Notes: a model not told the origin generated them from the letters alone. Shown: positions 52,974 to 61,692, counted from the stretch's first letter. The stretch: 64,000 nt of DNA from Endozoicomonas gorgoniicola (GCF_025562715.2 NZ_JAPFCC010000001.1:4516501-4580500); one strand, 5' to 3'. Translations and numbers: made by a program.

Positions 52974-54647
52974 TTAGTCCTTTTTACCTTTCATTCGTTG
53001 TACATTACTGAAGTGCTGATCTTCTGTTTCTTCGTACTGAATTTCTGAAAGGGTGACGTTCTCAATATGAGCCAGTGCTTCATCAAATCCAGCCTGAATA
53101 GCAGCGGCCAGCTCGTTTTTATCAGCCTTCGGATGTTTAAAAAAGCCGCCTCCTACCATAGGTGATCTCAGGACGGGTAGAACGGGAAGGTATTTAGCTT
53201 CAGCGTAGATATTCCAGGCATTCTGTGCTGCCAGAATATTGCCGCTGAACATTTTAATATCCAAAAGCCATTGTCGTTTACCATCCTCCGTATCAGGGTA
53301 GGAACCATCGGCACCATTGGGGGCAACAGCATAGATCATGGCACCGTTTGCCTGATCTCCCCCCGGAGGGGTATTGAAGACATCAATGAAAATGGTTCCC
53401 GTATTATCTGTGGCGTCTTGGGGTCTATAGATTGCAGCTCCCACTAATGCCGCATTCCTGTCAGGAAAATGATTCGGGTCAAAGGTGACAAAGCCGCCTT
53501 CAGGACCAGCCTTCTCGACCATGTATTCGTGAAGCGCTTTATAGCGCTTTGCTTCTGGTATCTGGTCCGAAAATTCACTGTTGATCCCTCCATGTCCGAC
53601 AGCCAGGTCTGGATTGCCAGAGTTGACCGATGCAATCTTACCCCGGGCAGCTGGTTCAGAGGCGGTGTGGTAAATATTGGCAAAGCCTGTTGACGGAGAA
53701 GGCTGTAGGAATGTTGTCTCAACTTTCTGTAGTCCCTGACCGGTGGGACGAATCTCTTCAGCTACCTCCCCGGGTGAAACTGGTTTGGGTGGTTCTGCCT
53801 TTGGACGTTTTCTCAATCTTTGTTGTGGCAGTTCTGACGGGTCAACATCATCCGGCAAGGTTCTTGTTGCTGGCTGACTTTTTTGGGGGCCCAGTGGAGC
53901 AGGTGGGTCGGGGAACAGTACAAACTCACCTTCTTCGATCGTGGAGCTGTCAGCCGTCGCGCTTGCCGGTTGCGTGGATGGTGTTACGTTTAGCAGTGAA
54001 CTGAAGGCAAACATGATAGGTGTGTAGGGTATTTCAGGTTCCGGGATGTCGACCTGGTTTAATTCATTTCGACAGGCTTCCAGTCTGGCTTCTGCTCTCA
54101 GGGCTTTTTCACCAAGCACTGTTCCTTTCGAGCCTTTGTAATGCTGATCGATAGCGTTGAACTGCTCTGCAAGCCTGGCTTTGAGAGCCTGATATTTTTC
54201 TTTGTTTCTTTTCAGTTCCGGATCGGGGGGAATAAGCCGGACCTGTTTGCCACCGTCATTCACAAGAATGAAGAACGGAGTGTTAACAGAGGTCTGCTCC
54301 GGTTGTTCCAACTGTTGCAGCAGCCTCGGAATCGAGGACACAAAGTTCACCTGAGCCCTAAGCTCCCTGACTTCGTGTGTCTGGTTTGTGAAGTTCTGTA
54401 TGGCTCGTTGTGGTGCGTTGACGTTGACTGCAGGTGTAACGGTGGAGAGGGTGCGGCCTGCAATTGGCTTTCGTGGAGGTTGTAAAGCACTGGGTGGTGG
54501 CGGGGGAAAAGATGACTCTGCTGATACTGTGGTCACTTCGTCACCATTCTTTACCCCGTGCGAAGGTGGCGACGACGGGGGAGGTGTTAACAGGCCGTCG
54601 GCAGTGTATGGAGTACCTCCAACTGAAGAGGAGTCGCTGGAACTCAT
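52974..54647 (-). CDS. Proline-rich effector-like protein with macro-domain-like C-terminus
   Basis: 557 residues. Disordered N-terminus (PPPSSPPSHG, PPPPPSALQPP), then the paralogous domain (about 81-220; TPFFILVNDGGKQVRLIPPD, IDQHYKG). The C-terminal 230 residues resemble a macro domain: SVNSGNPDLAVGHGGINSEF at the N-A-A-N...GGG position, AMIYAVAPNGAD at the H-x-V-G-P position and VLRSPMVGGGFFKHPKAD at the later glycine loop. Macro domains bind or remove ADP-ribose and are used by pathogens to counter host signalling. The match was made by eye, and substitutions in the loops mean activity is uncertain. First gene of a two-gene operon; the upstream region joins decayed prophage. Confidence 0.65.
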   Translation of the reverse strand: MSSSDSSSVGGTPYTADGLLTPPPSSPPSHGVKNGDEVTTVSAESSFPPPPPSALQPPRKPIAGRTLSTVTPAVNVNAPQRAIQNFTNQTHEVRELRAQVNFVSSIPRLLQQLEQPEQTSVNTPFFILVNDGGKQVRLIPPDPELKRNKEKYQALKARLAEQFNAIDQHYKGSKGTVLGEKALRAEARLEACRNELNQVDIPEPEIPYTPIMFAFSSLLNVTPSTQPASATADSSTIEEGEFVLFPDPPAPLGPQKSQPATRTLPDDVDPSELPQQRLRKRPKAEPPKPVSPGEVAEEIRPTGQGLQKVETTFLQPSPSTGFANIYHTASEPAARGKIASVNSGNPDLAVGHGGINSEFSDQIPEAKRYKALHEYMVEKAGPEGGFVTFDPNHFPDRNAALVGAAIYRPQDATDNTGTIFIDVFNTPPGGDQANGAMIYAVAPNGADGSYPDTEDGKRQWLLDIKMFSGNILAAQNAWNIYAEAKYLPVLPVLRSPMVGGGFFKHPKADKNELAAAIQAGFDEALAHIENVTLSEIQYEETEDQHFSNVQRMKGKKD

Positions 54648-54709
54648 AAAGTTATCCCAAAGAGAGGGTTTATTGACTGGTTATCGGTCAGGTTTGGGGT
54701 TTGTAAATG

Positions 54710-54784
54710 CTATTCCGTGATAACGGTTCTGGCTCCTTCCGGAATCAGCGATTTAAACTGTTGCCAGATGTTGGTTGTGGCCAT
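54710..54784 (-). pseudogene. Truncated phage baseplate/tail gene fragment
   Basis: A 24-codon frame beginning MATTNIWQQFKSLIPEGART and ending soon after. It resembles the N-terminus of small phage tail or baseplate proteins (xIWxQFKxLxP). Nothing in any frame continues it. It lies in the same orientation as the other phage remnants. Confidence 0.4.
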
Positions 54785-54794
54785 ACTTTTCTCT

Positions 54795-55181
54795 TTATTC
54801 GATTGTCTGGAACCAGGAGTCATGCAACTCAAGCGAGCTTATAAAACAACAAGTGCTTTCCCGACAAAAGCATTGCAGCTCCATCTTGATATGGTGAGGC
54901 TTTGCAGCTGTCAGCAACAGCCGGACATCTTGCACTTTATGCCCCGGTAAATCTGACCGGACGTCATAACTTCGTATTTTAATGCCTCCGATGGTAACGC
55001 CTCCCTGTACGGCATGCCATGCGTCCAGCAGTCTTTGCAGGGTTGCCGGTACAAATGACACCTTGAATAAACCAGGCAGATCACTGTCTTCATTGACACC
55101 TCCATGTATGGAGATATTGGTAAAATCCAGTTCCCGACAGTATTCTTGCCTGACTTGCCGTTGATCCTTGAGTTGATACAT
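54795..55181 (-). CDS. Unknown protein next to phage remnants
   Basis: About 128 residues from ATG 55181 (AGGA 9 nt upstream; an earlier start at 55214 is possible). Segments ELDFTNISIHGGVNE and VTIGGIKIRSYDVRSDLPG look like an ordered beta-rich fold; the cysteine-rich tail CFCREST may be a frame-shifted end. I do not recognise it. Position and strand suggest it belongs to the prophage or is cargo. Confidence 0.45.
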   Translation of the reverse strand: MYQLKDQRQVRQEYCRELDFTNISIHGGVNEDSDLPGLFKVSFVPATLQRLLDAWHAVQGGVTIGGIKIRSYDVRSDLPGHKVQDVRLLLTAAKPHHIKMELQCFCRESTCCFISSLELHDSWFQTIE

Positions 55182-55227
55182 TGGGAGCGTCCTTGAGTGG
55201 GTAGTTGGCAACAACTAATACTTTAGT

Positions 55228-55659
55228 CTAATAATGCCGTTCCAACTCCAGCCTCTGCGTCACCTTCCCACCTGAAGACCCTATGCTGGTCGCCAGACAC
55301 AAGGCTCGCCAGTTGTTATTCGTCCCATTCAGGAGTGAGTCCCGCACTTCGACCAGCTGCCCCGGCTCCACCAGTCCCGGTGCCGTGTTGCTGTCGGTCA
55401 GTGGGATCTCGATGGTGGTGACGCTCTGGTTTCCCCCTTTGGCCAGCTCATTGCGGCCTCGCTCGGTGTTGACCTGGGTTTCTGTCAGCCAGTCTTCCAG
55501 AATATCCGGTGCCGGATCGTTGCCTGCTGACCCTTGCCGCTTGACGTTGACGGCGACTCCGGCATGGGTGCCTGAAACATAAACAGCGTTGTATTCCGGC
55601 TCGGGTCGCCAGCTGGCGTTCAGGCTGACCATCAGGCTGGCGGGTATGATTTTATCCAT
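55228..55659 (-). pseudogene. Phage tail/baseplate hub protein, N-terminally truncated
   Basis: 143 residues resembling the C-terminal half of a phage tail hub protein: EYNAVYVSGTHAGVAVNVKR, APDILEDWLTETQVNTERGR and LVEPGQLVEVRDSLL. The full-length family is about three times longer, so the 5' part has been lost. It abuts the tape-measure remnant. Confidence 0.55.
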
Positions 55660-55998
55660 GGTGGCATCGTTCCACTTCCAGGGGCTGGCTGGGTAGCGGG
55701 GCTGGCTCCACCAGCTGCAGGATTTCCTCGCCCTGAAGTTTCTGTTTTGCCCAGGCTTGCCCCAGTGCCAGGGATATTCCGTTCAGCCGTTCCATGCCGC
55801 CACCGAGTTTGGAGGTCTGGTCGACGATGGCCTGCAGCGTGCCGTCCATGGGGTCAAGGCCGAAGTTCTTCAGGGCGGTGAAGGCATCGGCTACCTGTTG
55901 CCTATGCTCCGCAATCGGGCAGTGACTTTGGTAAGGGTGTCTTTGGCGAGATCCCTGGCTCGGATAACAATATTCAGTACGCTGTTGCTGCTGGCCAT
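55652..55998 (-). pseudogene. Phage tail tape-measure remnant, frameshifted and truncated
   Basis: From ATG 55998 a frame MASSNSVLNIVIRARDLAKD runs about 35 codons to a stop. In another frame the sequence continues as LKNFGLDPMDGTLQAIVDQT and LALGQAWAKQKLQGEEILQL, characteristic of tape-measure proteins. The frameshift and loss of most of the gene show that the prophage is dead. Confidence 0.65.
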
Positions 55999-56110
55999 TG
56001 TGTTCGTCTTCCAATTATTAATTTCTAATTTTTAGAAGTTTTTGAAAGCTGGCACATTCAAGAATTTTCCATATGCTACTTTTAAAAGCCAAAAGGAAGG
56101 CAGTAAAAAT

Positions 56111-56743
56111 ATGAATAAAAATGAATTGTTTTTTTGTGTTTTTGTCATCCTGTTTTCGATAACAGGTTTTGCGGGTGTTAATTGTGAACAGTGTGGGCAT
56201 GAGTATGAAGGAGAAAGTTGTCCGTATGAGGAGCAGCACCTACTTTTGCTTGACCAACTAGATGCACTTATAGGTAGTGATAATGAAAGTACCTCAGAAG
56301 CTTGCTCGATGAATAGTGGTGATAGCTTTAACCACTTTTACCTCGATCCGGGTTGGGGTTCACTGCCCGTGGTGACTTACTTCCCGAATGGGAATTCTGT
56401 TATGTTACTTAATGCAGCTCCCCCAAAGTACAGTGAGTATGATTCAAAACAACTATATAATTCTTTTAAACTTAAAGCTGACAGATATTGTGAAGGTTCT
56501 TTGGAATGGATAAGTGTCTGGCAAGAAGCATACGCATTTGCAATGGCAGATTCCTACAATATCAATTACCTTTTTTTGGGAGTGACAGCACTAGCCAAAT
56601 TACAAAGATTCAATGAGGCTCTGAATTTGCTTGAATATATAAAAACTCATCCTGTCTCACAAATAGATGCCAAAGTTATTAAGCGTATTATTAAGCAAGA
56701 AAATTTCATTTACCACTGTATTGAAAAGTATGACCATAATTAG
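56111..56743 (+). CDS. Small secreted cysteine-containing protein of unknown function
   Basis: About 210 residues. ATG 56111 follows GGAAGG about 10 nt upstream. The N-terminus is a signal peptide (ELFFCVFVILFSITGFAG), followed by a CEQCGHEYEGESCP cluster. The C-terminal half is helical, with a TPR-like ALAKLQRFNEALNLLEYI stretch. AT-rich, and opposite in strand to the surrounding phage remnants, so possibly cargo carried by the element. No family recognised. Confidence 0.65.
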   Translation: MNKNELFFCVFVILFSITGFAGVNCEQCGHEYEGESCPYEEQHLLLLDQLDALIGSDNESTSEACSMNSGDSFNHFYLDPGWGSLPVVTYFPNGNSVMLLNAAPPKYSEYDSKQLYNSFKLKADRYCEGSLEWISVWQEAYAFAMADSYNINYLFLGVTALAKLQRFNEALNLLEYIKTHPVSQIDAKVIKRIIKQENFIYHCIEKYDHN

Positions 56744-56833
56744 GGTGGTTGACTTTTAGTTGTAGTAAACCAAATTATAAAGGCCACTTACATTCTCAAT
56801 AAATAATAGTGGCCACATATGGACATCTACTAA

Positions 56834-56920
56834 TCAACCTCCTAACACCTGAGTCATTTTCATAAACTGCGAGATACCCGATCCGGTTTTGGTACTGTCC
56901 CGCAGCACCTCAAATTCCAT
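56834..56920 (-). pseudogene. Short frame after the gpF remnant
   Basis: 28 codons starting MEFEVLRDSTKTGSGISQF, two bases after the gpF-like gene ends. It may be the start of the next phage morphogenesis gene, cut off by deletion. Too short to identify. Confidence 0.3.
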
Positions 56921-56922
56921 AC

Positions 56923-57519
56923 TCACTTCTGCAAACTCATCATGGTTCCGCACCGGCAGTTCCAGCCATTGGGCGGGTAGTGGGTTTGCCAGAAAGGGTC
57001 ATCGACGGGGCGAACCGTACCGTTCCACTGCTGATGCTCCGGGCGGGTACGGCTGTCTTCCACGGCGTCATAAATCAGAAACGGGGCGGTTTCCCTGTTG
57101 GCCTCGATGCTTTGCCACTGCCCCACGGCATAGGCACTTTGCAGGTTGGTGCGGAAGATGTTTTCCAGCCGGGAGGTACTGCCCAGCTCGGCTTTGGTGA
57201 CTTGTCCGGTTAGTGGGTCAATAATATCTTTCTTACCCCACCAGCCAGCCTTCTGAAGTTTTGGGATCAGGTCTTTCTTGAAGTCCGCCAGCGTCAGCCC
57301 TTCATCCACCACCTTCCGGCTTTGCTCCTGAACATAAGACAGCAGATCGTTATCCATCATCTTAGCGACGGTGTAGGCAGCGTCGTTTTCTTCACCGATC
57401 ATGTCCAGCCAGCTGAATGAGGTTTTCAGCCCCTTGCCCTGGAAGTGCTTGATGGCCTGCTCGGGCTTGAGGTCGAAGGCGGATGAGAGTTCGAAGAAGT
57501 TGTAGATTTCTGTGGACAT
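56923..57519 (-). pseudogene. Mu gpF-like head morphogenesis protein, truncated
   Basis: 198 residues. The diagnostic Mu F-type segment DSRTRPEHQQWNGTV with PFWQTHYPPNGWNCRCG is present, preceded by IFRTNLQSAYAVGQWQ. Complete members are about twice as long, so both the C-terminal extension and part of the N-terminus are missing. ATG 57519 has AAGGAG 8 nt upstream, buried in a hairpin (57525-57547). Confidence 0.75.
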
Positions 57520-57524
57520 AAAAA

Positions 57525-57547
57525 AAGCTCCTTGATATCAGGAGCTT
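57525..57547 (-). promoter_or_regulatory. Terminator-like hairpin covering the ribosome-binding site of the gpF remnant
   Basis: AAGCTCCT and AGGAGCTT form an 8-bp stem with a 7-nt loop, followed on the minus strand by a T-run and immediately ATG. It can act as the terminator of the upstream antitoxin gene while sequestering AAGGAG. Confidence 0.55.
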
Positions 57548-57607
57548 CTTTGTCTTTGTGCTGTTAAATCAGTCAGGCTTGTTCCGCAGAGTGGTATCTA
57601 TTGCCAA

Positions 57608-57976
57608 TCAAACTGGTAAGAATGTTGTAATCCTTTGAATCAACACATCCGCTGGTATATCCAGTCCATTATGAAGCCTGCGGATCATAGCCAGACTCAG
57701 TGGGCGCTTTTTGTACCTTACTGGCAGAACCAAAAAAAGCTTCATATCCTTTTGGGTTAGTCCTTGCTGATCCATGCGGAACTTAATGGCATCAATTGGA
57801 TCAGGCTTGTCCATAGGAAAATGGACAGATTCATATTGTTCAATGAGCAATGACAATACTTCCAGTTCATTATCTTCATCAGAATCTTCAGCGTGGTCAA
57901 TATCCATTAGAGCCATGAGGCGCTCCATGGCATCAGCATGATCTTGTTTTGTCTTTATGACTTTGATCGCAGACAT
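57608..57976 (-). CDS. HigA-like antitoxin/XRE regulator with altered recognition region
   Basis: About 122 residues. The N-terminal HigA-type part (DNELEVLSLLIEQYE, DPIDAIKFRMDQQGLTQKDM) and the C-terminal part (KRPLSLAMIRRLHNGLDIPADVLI) match the family well. Between them, where GS-x-S-x-V-S-E-V-L-N is expected, the sequence reads LFLVLPVRYK and is about five residues short. In a neighbouring frame GSASKV can be read just there, after a run of seven T, so two compensating frameshifts or a frameshift plus deletion are likely. ATG 57976 has GGAGG 7 nt upstream. No HigB toxin gene was found upstream. Confidence 0.7.
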   Translation of the reverse strand: MSAIKVIKTKQDHADAMERLMALMDIDHAEDSDEDNELEVLSLLIEQYESVHFPMDKPDPIDAIKFRMDQQGLTQKDMKLFLVLPVRYKKRPLSLAMIRRLHNGLDIPADVLIQRITTFLPV

Positions 57977-58119
57977 CACTTATCCTCCTGTTAAAAGTTT
58001 TTTTTGCTCAGGAATGCTACTGATCGTTCGTCATTTTGAGAAGCGACTTCAGCTCCCAGCCAGAGATTCATACTTTAAGTTACCGACAAACAAACTGAAC
58101 TATGTGCCGAGATTCAGAA

Positions 58120-58965
58120 TTAAAATCTGCCTTTGTTTCTGTGTTGCTCAAGAAATGATATGTTTGGCTCATACATTTTAGGCATTTTTATTTTCTGCCC
58201 CTCTTTTTTCAGGAAGTATTCAGACACACTCTTACTAGCAAAATGATCCCTAATGTCCCTTGATAGAATCAGCCGATAGTCCTCATCAAAGCTGATTAGG
58301 TTCCGGTCGAACGCTGCGTCATAAGTTGCAGACAAGCATAAACCATTGCTTGGATTCATCCGGTTATCTTTATCTTCAGCCCAAGGCACAATATGGCTGG
58401 CACGATTAACGGCGGGAATATCTAGCCCTGTGATACAACAACTGCCCTCGTATATCTCCAGAATCATCTTTCTGAATACATTCTGGTTACTTCGAACAGT
58501 GACAGAGCGAGTAACGTCCGTACCTACCATATTCTCATAGTCATTCTGCAAGAAAGCAGGGATGGTCACATTTTGGTTTAACCTACTGGCTAAATCTGTG
58601 GCACTTCCTGAATGCTGGTGAAAACTTCTTAAAAGGTTCTGTTCGTGCAAGTGCTCCACAAGAAAGCGCTGGTAACTTTTTAAAGCGGCAGAGCAATAGC
58701 CCCTTTGTAAGTAACTTCTGGGGATACCCTCAATATTCCAGATGCTTCTGTTGCCTTTTCTCTGCTCCTCCAAGACTTTCAATCGCAACTCTTCGAGGCG
58801 GTCGATAGAAGACATTTCCCAAATATTGATACAGTCAAAAAAGCCCTCTGGTTTCTGCATGAGCATTTGGCTCAGAAGGTCGAGTGCTCTGATATAGGAT
58901 GTGGCTTTACCGCTCCCCTCGATGTTTGAGGCGAACATGTAAGTTTGATATGCACTTTTGCTCAT
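58120..58965 (-). CDS. HNH endonuclease-domain protein
   Basis: 281 residues. The C-terminal domain has the HNH pattern of predicted restriction-type nucleases: CCITGLDIPAVNRASHIVPW, then NPSNGLCLSATYDAAFDR. The N-terminal 130 residues are helical and unrecognised. It stands alone with no methylase, so it may be a type IV-like or solitary defence nuclease, or part of the decayed element. The start ATG 58965 has a weak purine stretch upstream. Confidence 0.75.
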   Translation of the reverse strand: MSKSAYQTYMFASNIEGSGKATSYIRALDLLSQMLMQKPEGFFDCINIWEMSSIDRLEELRLKVLEEQRKGNRSIWNIEGIPRSYLQRGYCSAALKSYQRFLVEHLHEQNLLRSFHQHSGSATDLASRLNQNVTIPAFLQNDYENMVGTDVTRSVTVRSNQNVFRKMILEIYEGSCCITGLDIPAVNRASHIVPWAEDKDNRMNPSNGLCLSATYDAAFDRNLISFDEDYRLILSRDIRDHFASKSVSEYFLKKEGQKIKMPKMYEPNISFLEQHRNKGRF

Positions 58966-59239
58966 GGTTTTCTCTTGATCTGTGTATCACATGTCAATTA
59001 TGCACTTGTGAAATCTGGATGAAAGAAGCCAAGGCAGCTCTGTTGCGTACTCAGGCTGAATAGCTAAGTCTTCTCAAGCAGTTTGCATAGGGTTTGTCCC
59101 TGTCAAAAATTTTGACAACTTCAAACGAAATATCTAACTTTGCAGACAACACACCCGCCATGCCTAGGTTGACTTTGGTCTTCAAGCGCAAATCGAGCGG
59201 GTTTTTTATGCCCGCCTGTTGTGAGAATAAGGAGCGGGT

Positions 59240-60956
59240 CTAGGAGCCTGACCGAGAATAGGATTTATCTGATATAATAGCGTTCAAAACGCAGCCCTGA
59301 TGAAGCCTGATGTCGCCACCACCAAAATTCAAGGATAGCCCTGTTGAGTTCGACCAGCACCTGCTGTTTCCAACCAACATCTTTGATCTTCTTCCCAAAG
59401 ATCATGACTGCTACATCTATGAGACCATCTTCCAGAACATTGATACCTCGGAAGTTGAAAAGCAGTACCATCACCTTGGACAGCATGCCTACCCACCCAA
59501 GCTGATCGTAGGTATCCTGATCTACGCCTACAGTCATGGTGTATTCAGCTCCCGTGAAATAGAAAAACGGTGTCGGCAGGACTTGGCATTCATGTACATC
59601 TCTCAGATGAATTGCCCAAACTTTCGGGTCCTGGGGGACTTCCGCAAAAACAACCTGTCGTTTTTTCATGACTGTTTCAAACAGTCCGTCAAGCTGGCGA
59701 TGGAGCTGAAACTGGCATCGCTTGGGCATATCAGCCTGGATGGTTCGAAATTCAAAGCCAACAGTTCAAAGCATAAGGCCATGAGCTACGGCCGGCTTAA
59801 AGCCAAAGAGGCAGAACTCAGCGCTGAGGTTGATGAACTGATCAAAAAAGCCAGCCAGTGCGATCAGGAAGAAGACGACGCCTACAAAGAAACCAATGGC
59901 TACAGTATTCCTGAAGACCTCCTGTTTAAAGAAGAACGGCTGAAGAAAATTAAGGCTGCTAAAAAAGCACTGGAAGAGCGTGAGAAAGCCCTCAATCCGG
60001 ACGAGCCAATAGACGACAAGAAACAGATTAGCTTTGCAGACCATGATGCCCGGATGATGAGCAAGAAGGGGTACTGCGAATACAGCTACAATGCTCAAAT
60101 TAATGTAGATGCGGATCACCAGATCATTGTCGGCCAACACATCAGTCAACGCGCCAACGACGTACAGGAAGTAGAGCCTGCTCTTCAGGCTTTGTCAGAA
60201 TCTACCGATGGCGCGGCTGTGGATAAATGGAGTATGGACAACGGCTATTTTTCAGGGCCAAATCTGCACACCTTGGATAAACATGGAATAGACGGTTATA
60301 TCGCTACTGACAAGGAAGAAAAACCGGCTGTTACGGACCTTGAAAATACTGATCGAAAATTTGTCAAAGCGGATTTTACATACAATATTGAAGCTGACGT
60401 CTTCATCTGTCCGGCTGGGGAAAAATTGGTTACCAATCCAGCCAGTAAAGCTAAGAGGAAAGGCTACCGGGCAAACAAGGAAGTATGCCGAGAGTGCGCT
60501 TACCGCTCCAGATGCAGTGGCTCCAAGAAAAGTGCAGGCAAGGTAATTCGCACAGACAAGTTTGAAACTGCACGACAAGCCATGAATAAAAAAATGGAAA
60601 CAAGCGAAGCGAAAGCGGTATACGAACGTCGCAAAGTAATAGCGGAACCGCCGTTTGGTCAGATAAAAAACTCTGGATTCAGGAGTTTCAGTCTGCGCGG
60701 GAAAGAGAAAGTGGAAGCAGAGTTTTCACTGGTATGCACAGTGCATAATTTCAAAAAAATTGTGAAGAAAGCTTTAACGGGGTCACTCCGTCTTGAGGAT
60801 TTAAAAAAGGTTGAAAAAGCGGCATAAAGGTAAAGAAAAGCTGTAAATTGGCAAAAATGAGCAAATCAACCTCAAAAAGTGGTTGTTTTTTGCTCATTTT
60901 GAATTTTGCGAAACCTTTAGGAGGACTGCCTAAGCTATTCTCGGTCAGGCTCCTAG
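59240..60956 (+). mobile_element. Intact IS1182-family insertion sequence
   Basis: Perfect 21-22-bp inverted repeats bound one transposase gene: TAGGAGCCTGACCGAGAATA at the left (from 59241) and its complement at 60935-60955. The flanking CTAG at both ends is consistent with a 4-bp target duplication or a palindromic insertion site. Both ends and the gene are intact, so it is likely recent. Confidence 0.93.
59310..60827 (+). CDS. IS1182-family transposase
   Basis: 505 residues. Typical IS1182 plan: an N-terminal DUF772-like helical domain (PPKLIVGILIYAYSHGVFSS), a DDE domain with Asp in ISLDGSKFKANSS and MDNGYFSGPNL, a cysteine cluster (CRECAYRSRCSGS) and the C-terminal catalytic glutamate region AEPPFGQIKNSGFRSF. 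The frame is uninterrupted. Confidence 0.95.
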   Translation: MSPPPKFKDSPVEFDQHLLFPTNIFDLLPKDHDCYIYETIFQNIDTSEVEKQYHHLGQHAYPPKLIVGILIYAYSHGVFSSREIEKRCRQDLAFMYISQMNCPNFRVLGDFRKNNLSFFHDCFKQSVKLAMELKLASLGHISLDGSKFKANSSKHKAMSYGRLKAKEAELSAEVDELIKKASQCDQEEDDAYKETNGYSIPEDLLFKEERLKKIKAAKKALEEREKALNPDEPIDDKKQISFADHDARMMSKKGYCEYSYNAQINVDADHQIIVGQHISQRANDVQEVEPALQALSESTDGAAVDKWSMDNGYFSGPNLHTLDKHGIDGYIATDKEEKPAVTDLENTDRKFVKADFTYNIEADVFICPAGEKLVTNPASKAKRKGYRANKEVCRECAYRSRCSGSKKSAGKVIRTDKFETARQAMNKKMETSEAKAVYERRKVIAEPPFGQIKNSGFRSFSLRGKEKVEAEFSLVCTVHNFKKIVKKALTGSLRLEDLKKVEKAA

Positions 60957-61029
60957 CAACTTGCATAACCGCACAATGAAAGACCTGACCTTATTTTTTC
61001 ATTTTTTGTTTTGCGACCTTAATTTTTGC

Positions 61030-61080
61030 ACCGGTGTGGTGTGGGGAGAGCTGGAGAAAGACCAGCTCTTATCCGATTTA
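61030..61080 (+). mobile_element. 3' remnant of a second group II intron (domains V-VI)
   Basis: CACCGGTGTGGTGTGGGG, then a hairpin AGAGCTGG...CCAGCTCT and ATCCGATTTA, match the end of the complete intron at 63610-63660 in order and structure but differ in sequence. The rest of the intron is missing; the IS1182 element ends 75 bp upstream. Confidence 0.65.
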
Positions 61081-61088
61081 TGCGCTGG

Positions 61089-61361
61089 TTAACCTAATTG
61101 GATATTCTTTATCTTGTACACGAACTCTGGCTTATTTGCATATTTTAATGCTCTATCCCAGAGTGGGCGAGTTCGGTCATTGAGATTTTTTGTTAATGCT
61201 TTTATCTCTTGTGGTGCATCATCACGGAAGAAATTCTGGTTCTTGCGATTTTTATCATAGCTCACGTCAGAAATCTTAAATTTAATTCCCTGAACTCTCT
61301 TTTGCTTTTGTTGCTCTATATCCAGGTGTGCTGTTTCCCAAGTTATTGCTCGGATTGCCAA
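61089..61361 (-). CDS. Small unknown protein
   Basis: 90 residues, Lys/Arg/Asn-rich, starting MAIRAITWETAHLDIEQQ. No domain recognised. It begins 6 bp after the next upstream gene ends, so the two form an operon. It ends about 10 bp from the intron remnant and may be shortened by that insertion. Confidence 0.4.
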   Translation of the reverse strand: MAIRAITWETAHLDIEQQKQKRVQGIKFKISDVSYDKNRKNQNFFRDDAPQEIKALTKNLNDRTRPLWDRALKYANKPEFVYKIKNIQLG

Positions 61362-61367
61362 ATAATA

Positions 61368-61622
61368 CTAACGTTCATTCAACTTCCCATTAAAAGTGAA
61401 TTTAGATTTTGGAGGATATTTTGGCTTCAGCTTTCTCTTAAATAAAGAGTCATGAACAAACCTGAAATGAAGATCATTATCTGACATGTCATATCTACGG
61501 CAATCAGAAATATCAACCCAATGCCCCTTTGATTTCTGAAGATGTTTTTTAACAAATAAAACGGCAATAGCCTCTTCAGAACCGGCATACTCAAGGTACT
61601 TGTTTAATAGCTTTTCATTCAT
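61368..61622 (-). CDS. Small unknown protein
   Basis: 84 residues starting MNEKLLNKYLEYAGSEEAIA, with HWVDISDCRRYDMSDND in the middle and a basic C-terminus. Unrecognised; possibly an immunity- or antitoxin-type small protein paired with the following gene. AT-rich, with a weak ribosome-binding site. Confidence 0.42.
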   Translation of the reverse strand: MNEKLLNKYLEYAGSEEAIAVLFVKKHLQKSKGHWVDISDCRRYDMSDNDLHFRFVHDSLFKRKLKPKYPPKSKFTFNGKLNER

Positions 61623-61692
61623 AAATCAAAATACAACCTTTGCTTTAATGGAACTCTATCTCAATGTTGGAAGCGAATAACGCCAAAATCAG

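Noticed and set aside
57980..58119. HigB toxin gene upstream of the antitoxin
   Set aside because: Only a 26-codon frame (MNLWLGAEVASQ...) precedes it; no RelE/HigB-like sequence is present.
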